A stretch of DNA of 64,000 nt from Ottelia alismoides. Taxonomy: Eukaryota; Streptophyta; Magnoliopsida; Alismatales; Hydrocharitaceae. Shown piece after piece: positions 36,801 through 45,800 of this stretch. Under the pieces are notes generated by a model, which made no database searches, had not been told where the DNA came from, and saw only the letters and a list, made by a program, of their open reading frames with translations. The stretch spans positions 620,001 to 684,000 of the forward strand of contig JAZKJV010000157.1 of assembly GCA_037367405.1 (NCBI GenBank), written 5' to 3'. The position numbers and the translations under genes are program-made. The first letter of the stretch is position 1, and each line of letters starts with the position of its first letter.

Positions 36801-39800
36801 AACTTCAGTGGTAATGTTATTCGTAGATATTTTTTATTTTTAAATTAATAATTAGAAAACCGCTTAGAACCGCATATACCTCGCATATGCCCCCGCATAC
36901 CGCTTAATCAATAATCGGTGACCAATCCGAATGCATACGCATACCGTTTTCCTGAACCTTGAGCATGACCCATCTACTGCACCAACTGCGTGGGATTTTA
37001 CATAAGACCTTGTGTGTTTATACCTCTCAGCAGAATGGTGTTGCTAAGGGGAAGCTCAAGCTTCTTTTGGACTTTTATAAGGATTCTCTTATTACATTAT
37101 CATACTCATCATTCTTACATGGAAGATGATGTTCTTGTTGCGCGTTCCTCACCCTTACTGAGAGAAAATAATTTTTGAAAGAAAAAAGGGCATGTACCGT
37201 AAAGATGCATGCCTAAAAACTTCACCATTGATCACCATGCAAATATTACATGCCTAAAAGTATTTACATTCCACACCAGTTTAATGACTCCAACTCACTA
37301 CTGGTGCATTAGTATGATGAAAAATAACACCATTTATGGCCAATCAGATCGCCCAAATTGCTACCACAACCATTGACCTATCCATGTTCGACCGAGACCA
37401 GTCTGCACCGATAGAACGCCAGAAGCTCTCAATAGTATCAACCTATAACACTTGAATCCCGAGTCAATCCCAAATATCAAGGTTCGAAATCTCGATTTCG
37501 ATTTCGTTTCGGTCCCCTCCAAAATCGAAATTTCGGTGAAATTTCAGGAAATTTCGACCGTTTCGGTGGAAATGTCGAAAATGACTCAAAAAATCATTTT
37601 TCGATGATTTTTTTGGAAATTAAGATCTTTCGAGTTATTACAACAATAAATAGCTTACAAATACACACTTATATCACACATATTGCTTATATATGCCCCT
37701 TATGTCGCACATATCAGTCATATCAGTCATATCAGTCAAATCGATGTTAATGTTAATTCTTGACTGATATATACTGGAAATTAATATCATCCAATCCAAG
37801 ATCTTAAAACAACAACAGCATACAAATGCACACTTATATCACACACATTTCTTATCTTTGCGCCTTATATCACACCATATCTGTCATATCAGACATATTG
37901 TTGCGCTGACTGATAGATACTGGAAATGGAAATCAAAATACCTAAGTTAACAACACTTAGACGACATCTTTTGTTCATAAAAATAGACAAGAATTTTTTA
38001 TTCTAAAATGCAGATAATGAATAATTAAATAATATTTTGTTCATAGACATAACCGTCATAGACAAAGTTCGAATGAATTACAGAATTAATTACATACTTA
38101 CAATAAAGATGCATCTATTTACGAAGATAACTGACAAACAAATGAAAGGAACAAGCTATATCAAATATATAGAAGCTATAGAGTTTTTCATCTCCATTGC
38201 TTAAACCCAAAGGGGAGGAAGCTCCCCAAGTTGAATAATCGATGTATTTACCCTCTTGTCGCAACATACCATGTATCCATGAATTTCAACCGAAATGGGT
38301 CGATATGTCGAAATATCACCGAAATTTCGGTCGAAATTCAGCAAATTTTGTACTGAAATCCATGAATTTCAACCGAAATGGGTCGAAATGGATCGAAATG
38401 TCGAAATATCACCGAAATTTCGGTCGAAATCCGGGAAATCGATATATATATATATAGGAGTTACGATACCCATGACCTCTCAAAACCGAAACTTCGGCGA
38501 AATGTCGCCGAAATTTCGCGAAATTTAAATCTATGCCAAATATGTGTCGAACTCGCACACTTGAAGAAGAGAAGATTCGCTTCCTCCCTGCTTGGGCACT
38601 TAACGTCAGTCCCCTGAATTAAGTGTGCCAATCTCGCCCTTGACAATGTCAAAACCCACTTAAATGGTATGGTGGTAGTGCAATATGCCTACCACCCAAA
38701 AGACCAGGGTTCAAATCCCCCCCTTATGGGGGTTCCGCTAGGTAGTCGATAGCCAGTGTAAAAAAAGTTGAATCTTTCAACAAGGATTTGAGCAACAATC
38801 CATGTAGCCGACCCTACTTATAGTGGAAGAAGGTTTCGCCATTTTTTAATCTCGCCCTTATCAGTAGTCTTCCCCTCCTGAAGATCCACAGAAAAACCTT
38901 CACTTTAGTAGGGACCGTCCATCTCCAGATGCGCATGCAGTTCGCCTCACAGACCCCAGGGTCAAACGTCATGGGTCCCCTCAAGGCCCTATATGCCTTC
39001 TGAACCGAGAAGGATACATCACGCCAAGTCTAATAATCCCGACCGTGAGTAGTAACATCCTCAATCTTCGAAAGCGGTGGTCATGAGCTCTGTCACACAC
39101 TGTTCAGAAAGCTCTGATCTGAACTGCCCATCCCAGGTCTCAACCAGCAGACCACCTGACTGCATCGTCGGCGCCCTCAGCCTTGGAAAATGCAGGTCTA
39201 AAGGTCCTCCCTCAATCTAGTCAGTTGTCCAAAACTGGAAACCAGTTCCATTGCCAACTACCGGTCTCAACGAAGTGCAAATCTCCTGTGCCACACTGCA
39301 TATACCCCTCCAAAATTAGGACGGTACACCGACGACGACGTCATAGTGGTTCGGGAAAGAAAGTCTAGGCTCATAGGTCCTCCTAATAAGTTTGCATACT
39401 AGACTATCATAGTCATCCCAAATACAAGCGACCCACCAGCCAAGTAACACTTTGTTCATCTCCTCTAACCCGTGTACACCCAGAACCCCGTCCTCCTTTG
39501 GCGATGCCCCGAATACGAGAGAATATTTTTTAAGTCATGTTATTTAATTTTTTTTTTGACACTCTCATGTTATTTAATTAACCGCATACTATCTTCGATT
39601 TTAAGGGAACAAGTCCATTTTTTCGATTATGTTTCCCTATAAGGACGTATTTTCTTCAAATCTTCGCATGTTTAGTTATGCGGTTTTTGTTCATCACTTG
39701 ACTCCAAGATGATACAAGTTATCTTCTTGGTCTATCAAGTGCATTTTTATGAGATATTCTGAGACTTAAAAAAGGATCGTTGTTTTGACCATTTTAGATA

Positions 39801-42800
39801 AAGATAATATGTTAGTACGGACGTCACATTTTTAAGCCAGTTATGTATTTTTCTCTCACTGAAGATGGAATGGCATCATCATAGTTCGACAGTGAGGTTA
39901 CCTCCCATCTCATATTATTGTTTCGTCTCCTACCACCTAGCCCAGGACTTTTTTCCATATGTGCTTTTGGAGACAAAAAGATATATATTCAAAACCCTAT
40001 GCACCAGTGCCCTCCCCATTATCCATCACACATAAAGTACATATGGAACAGTTGTTACTACTTACAGTTGTTTCTATTTAGAAGGGTGATATATAGTTTA
40101 GTAGGGTGATGCAGCTTGGTGAAATGATATGGTTCAATTGGATGTGACCTAGGAGTCCTCTAACGATTTCACCATGCCCATTGCTCTCTAAAGGGTCAGC
40201 GCATGTATGTCATATATCATTCTCTGCTCACCTCTCATTTGAGCATCTTCATATGACTACAGAAAGTTTTTTTTTGTGGGATTGTATGATATTACCATCC
40301 CACGCACACAGCAGAAGGTGTTCCAATAAAGCAACGGTGACTAAATATGAAGGAGGAGATGCCAATACTACAATCTATAGGCACCGATCAAAGCCACTAC
40401 CCCAACTAATATATCTAATGTCAGGTACTAATAGATAATTACAGTAAAGCATCGCACAAATTGTAACGTATACAAAGCCCGACCAGCGGAAAAAGAGTTC
40501 ACTGATACATTTTACGTAAATTACCAAGATACTTCCTCTCATGTAGTGTGTCATTCTAATCTCAAGATCCTTCTCTCTATTGTGGCTATCATAAGGTGGC
40601 ATTTGTTTCAACTTGATGTCAAGAACGCCTTCGTCTATGGAGATCTGCAGGAGGACGTGTGTACAGAGCAACCACATCAGTTTACTCTTGAGAGGGAGTG
40701 TCAAAATATATACAGACTTCATAAAGCTATGTATGTCCTTACACAGATCTCGAAAGCATAGTTCCAAAAGCTCTTAGTCCTGATAGAGCAATCAGGCTTC
40801 ACCGGATCTAATGTTGTCCATTCACTCATCGTACTGAACATCAAAAGATATTGTTGTCATTCGAGTGTATTTAGATGATATCATGGTTGCACAAGATGAC
40901 ATACAACAAACTGTTGAAACAAAAGAATTTCTTAGGAAATAATTCATCGCCAAGGTTCTTCAGGAGCATCATTGCTTCCTTGGTCTAGAGTTAGAGCTTG
41001 CCAGGCACCATAAAGGCCTCATGATGAGTCAAAGGAAGCATGTGACAAATCTTTTAAAATAGAGATGGCGGATTGTAGACTTCCAACTATTCAAGTGGAC
41101 CTCATGATGAAGCTCTACAGTGATAACACAGAAGAAGTTGATAAAATGAGGGACATAGAGCTAGTAGGGAAGCTCCTCTGTGTCACAATCACCAAACCTA
41201 ATATCGCATTGTTATGAGTAAAGTCAACCAGTTCATGAAGCAGGCATGATAAGCCCAAACGGAGGCAACCACAATATGATTCTTAAGCACTCGACATCAC
41301 TATTGCAATAATTGGCCAGATATTCTTATTTTGTGGGGTGGCCGAATAGAATATTATTATTCAATCAATATGCGATCCAACTCGAATATTCTGCTCGAAT
41401 ATTCGAGTATTCTGTCGAATATTCGATCAGCTATTGCAACATGTTGCTGATTTTTTTTGTGATTTTTTAAAGGTTCTCATTTATCTCGATATAACCACAA
41501 ATGTTAAAGCTCTTTATATATAACTTGTTAATTTATACTTTTATCTTGGATTCTTATTGATTGCTGACCATATATATAAGAATATATGTATTATGCATAA
41601 TATTTATATTTTAAATAATAAAAAAATGCATAGTTGAATGATTCATAATACTCTTCTGAATACCGAATATTCTTTATTCAATGGCCCCTCCGACTAAATA
41701 CCGAATACCAAATTCTGCAATACTGCTCGATGTTCTCACTAGGTATAAGACCGCTCTTCAATAGCAAACATACCTTGTCATATCAGGTTGTATTGATGTT
41801 GATTATATTCATTGTCCAAAGAACATTCATAGTTTTTATGATTTCATTGATGATCCATTAGTCATAGGGACAAGAAGCATACAATAGTTGGCAAATCGAT
41901 TGCAAGATCAGAATACCTAGCCATGGCTCAAGTTAAAGATTGAAATAATATACGTCAAGTGTGTATTGACTGACCTAACCATGACGTGTCTCTCCCTATG
42001 CAACTCATGTGTCACAACCAAACAACCTTGTTCACTACCAATAATCCAGCATTCCAAAAACAAATGAAGCACATTGAGGTCGATTGCCTTACACCTGAGA
42101 CATAATCCAAAAAGGCTTCATATTTACTTCTCATGTCAGTTCAATCGAACATACAGCTACATCCTCACTAACGCACTCTTCAACGGATCATTTTATCCAA
42201 GATAAGCATGACAGACATATATGCTCTCATTTGAGGGTTGGACTGGGGGAGTGTCATAGTATCATTATCTTACAAGTTTTCTTTCTTTTTTCTATATAAT
42301 CATGATAGATTGAATCCATAGCCAAAGGAAACTTCATTTCGATCTAGGGATTCCTCTCTATACAAGACCCTAGGGCTTCATAATATTCAATTCATTTATT
42401 CACATTTCATCAAGGGTCGCCCCTCCTAGAGAAGGGCCATATCCGCAAACGGGCTATGAAATCAAACCCACCTCAACATACAATCAGATTGATGATGTCC
42501 AAAAGCACCAAAAAGAAAGCACTTGAGCTCATCACAACATGCACGGGCATGATGACCAACCTCCTGCAACCGCAACGAAAGCACCTTTAATCGATATATC
42601 ACATCGTGAGGGAACATCATGTGTCGAAACCTACTTCCACCGTTGATGGACCACCAACCACACCCCACCTTCCTCTACATGCTCCTTTCCTCCCCGACCA
42701 CCAAGCTTCCCATCGTGAACGGACTCCATACGCCCTTCTCTCCCGGCACCCACTCTGCCCTTTGCCAACCAATCCAATTAACAGCTTTAGCGATGGCTTA

Positions 42801-45800
42801 CTGGATCGAATATTGGATGAGGTCACCACCCACAAGGAGGGGGGCAACTCATGATCGAAGGGCAAGCAATCATTGATCATGGACAATTAGTCGCATTTAA
42901 AATCTCATAAATATACTATGTCCTCGATGTTTTATGAGAAATGAATTTTTTAATCATATTTATTTAGTGGTGGATGCAATGAGAGGGAAAAAAGGTGTAT
43001 TGGAGTCCAACCTAGAATTGACTCTCTTATACAACATGTCAAAAAGCTTGGTTGTTATTGCACAAAGCACATCCCCTCCCCGTATATAGAGCAACCTCCT
43101 CAATAATGCCTACCCGGATGTAAAATATTCTTAAAGCTACAGAGTTTGTGTGGCAATATATGCTATTTACATATGCATCAGATCTTTTTTATGCTGATTT
43201 CTAGCCATCTCTTTAAGATACATTAAAGCCCGAGAATCTGTTGAGTGTATCTAAGGCACCCACAACACACTAATATTCTCTTCTCCAGCCCAAAACTTTG
43301 TCTGCAAATGAAAACAGAGCGAATAGCACTGGATTGTGAATTTTTGGTCTGCTAATTTGGACATTCCAGGCTGAATTAAATGTTCTAAAAGTGGATCAAT
43401 AGAACCCAAATACAAGGTTGAATCAGAATTATTACAGGAAGTCCACCGTAGCCTACATCAGTCAAAAACTTAGGGCAGATGTATACATGCTTTTTTGCAG
43501 GTGGGGTGTTACAACAAAGCCATTTTAAAATATGAGCACGTGTTGCACACAGATTGATACTTATTTCTACTGTCATTTAACCAGAACCAAGTGCACTTAG
43601 CATATGTGTACAACGAAATCCACAACATTAATCAGACATAGTGACAAGTCAAAGCAATAGGACAAATCGCAAGTGAAATACCAGCCTCGCATACTTCAGC
43701 AAAGAAACCTTATATAAATACCAACATACGAGATGTTCTTTCATTATACAATATCTATATTTAACAATGTTTATGCTGAGATGGAATGAGAAATTCAATA
43801 GCAACTTTTCCTAACAAATAACTCTATAACTCCTTGTCCAATCAGGAAAAACTGAGGTGAACAATCATGCATGCACAAGCACACACAACTACACAAGTGC
43901 ATGGCTATACCATTTGGATTTGGAGTAAGCAATAAAAAGAATACATGGGCTAAAAATATAATTGATAGTATTTCACATCATCAGCCGTGACAAAACCAAT
44001 AAACCTGAATCATTTGCAAGGCATGTTGTAATTCTAAAACCAGACCCACCTAGATTGACCTTGAGGGAGAGGCAATGGAGTTCTAACATTTTGGGTTGGT
44101 AGACCATTGGGAATATTTTGTGTCTGAATCTGGTTAACTAGTTGTTGTGGCTGCTGCTGCCCTGCTGGTTGCTGTGGAGGCTGTTGCTGAGGCGGATGAA
44201 CTTGGGCAGGTTGCTGCTGAGGATTTGTTGTTGACTCCAATGTTACCGATGGTTTTATAGCTGGGTCTTGATTGGGAGGTCCAGTTGGTTGCACAAATGG
44301 AGGTTTATCAATTGGTTGATTGAAACCTGTGCCTCGATTTTGAAAAAATCGGTTTGTAGAATTGTAATTGAAAGAAGTCATTTGTTGAATCTTTTGAAAA
44401 ACTTCTTCAACAGGAGGAGGAGGCCCAGGAAGTTTTGCATGTCTGTATCGACAGTCAGGGCCATTAGGACAGAAACCCAACTTGTACCTGAAGGTAAAGA
44501 AAACTCATTAATAGCAGGTAATCTCGACTCAACAGAATGTTTCAAATTATTTCAATCTTTAAAAGCTTGCGATTAATTGTTTAAAAAGCATAAGAATGTG
44601 GATTAAGCTGGCAATGTCCACGTTAGGTTGCTGATCATTGGTACGCTCGGAAAGTCTTTGTGAAATGAAGATGTCCATAACTTGAGAGGTTGATTGTTTT
44701 AGGAGAAGAACTAGTCATGTTATATGGGATATTAATGCATCTAATTGATGACTCATTCGAATGAGCAATAAGAATAATTGGCCTACCAGCCACAGCGGGC
44801 TTGAAAATTGTTGGAATCGCTAATTCTGAACTTGATTGTTTTGATTCAAAATCCATAAACAAGGACTCTAAGGCGAAAATATCCATAAATATTTGCTTAA
44901 ATTTGTCAAGATCATTGCGAAATGGCTCTTTATGCACCTTTTCCATTTTAATGCAATATATAGGGAACGGACACGTCAAGTCCCCGCATGGTAAACAATG
45001 AACTCCTTTGTGTACCCATGATGGAATGAAACCAAGATGATGAGAATTAGCACTATCTAGTGCCCAAAGTAAAGAGGGACAATCAGAATCCTGTGCAACC
45101 TGCATCCATGTATAATTATGACAATTCCAGGTTGCTTCATATAGCTCTAATTGATGGTAAGGAATTTACTATCAATATCTCACCTACTAAAAAACGTTTT
45201 TACAATTAACAACTCAAATAATCATTTGTGGAGTTAATATTATCTACATTAGTTTTCCTCGAATTTAGAAATGTACAACCAGAGTATTTTATTGCAAATC
45301 CATTTTTTGTGCATTCCAGGATCCTGCCGCAATCAAAATCAGCCCTCCCCTGAAAACAACCATACAGTAACTTCCAAAGAATACTCGGACAACAATCCCA
45401 AGAACCATTCACATTAAAATAAAGGAGCATAAACGCTGATTTCTTTCCCCTTTCTCTTTTGTCAACGCAGAACTTTCTTCAATAGTCTCTATTATGGCAC
45501 ACAATTTTCAGACAATCTTCTCGCCATCATAACATAAACCGATCAAAGGATGATCAAGAATCCATGTAATGATAAGCAGTCTACATTGGGGGGAAATTGT
45601 CTAGGAACAGAACCGTTGTACAGCCTATCCAAGAAGTATACTTTTTCAATAATTTCAGACTAGTAAAGCCCAACCCGCGAACAATAATTTGCTATAATAT
45701 GGCATAATCAACCAAATGCGTGAACTTTCTGCACGAATCACGCAAAAATCCACCAAAGATTGCAACTTGATCAGCCGCAACCATAACATAACGTAGTTTC

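Larger units (their letters stand above)
34729..42412 (+). mobile_element. Copia-3: heavily decayed Ty1/copia element
   Basis: The 5' LTR spans 34729-34886 (TGTTATAGTATTATTG ... AGGGTTTTGTCCC ... AGAATCCTAGGGC), followed by a primer site TGGTATCAAAGC at 34887. The 3' LTR is at 42252-42412 after GGACTGGGGGAG. Between them are gag remnants (about 35540-36270, including a broken knuckle), an integrase scrap YTSQQNGVAKGK (about 37017-37055), RT (FQLDVKNAFVYGDLQEDV, 40606-40660) and RNase H scraps (GKLLCVTITKPNIA; about 41755-42190). It is closest in wording to Copia-2. Three hAT elements, a SINE and an antisense LINE fragment sit inside. No target duplication was found. Confidence 0.72.

Noticed and set aside
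38655..38730. Functional tRNA gene
   Set aside because: It has a good B-box but cannot be folded into a clean cloverleaf by eye, and it continues into a SINE-type tail.
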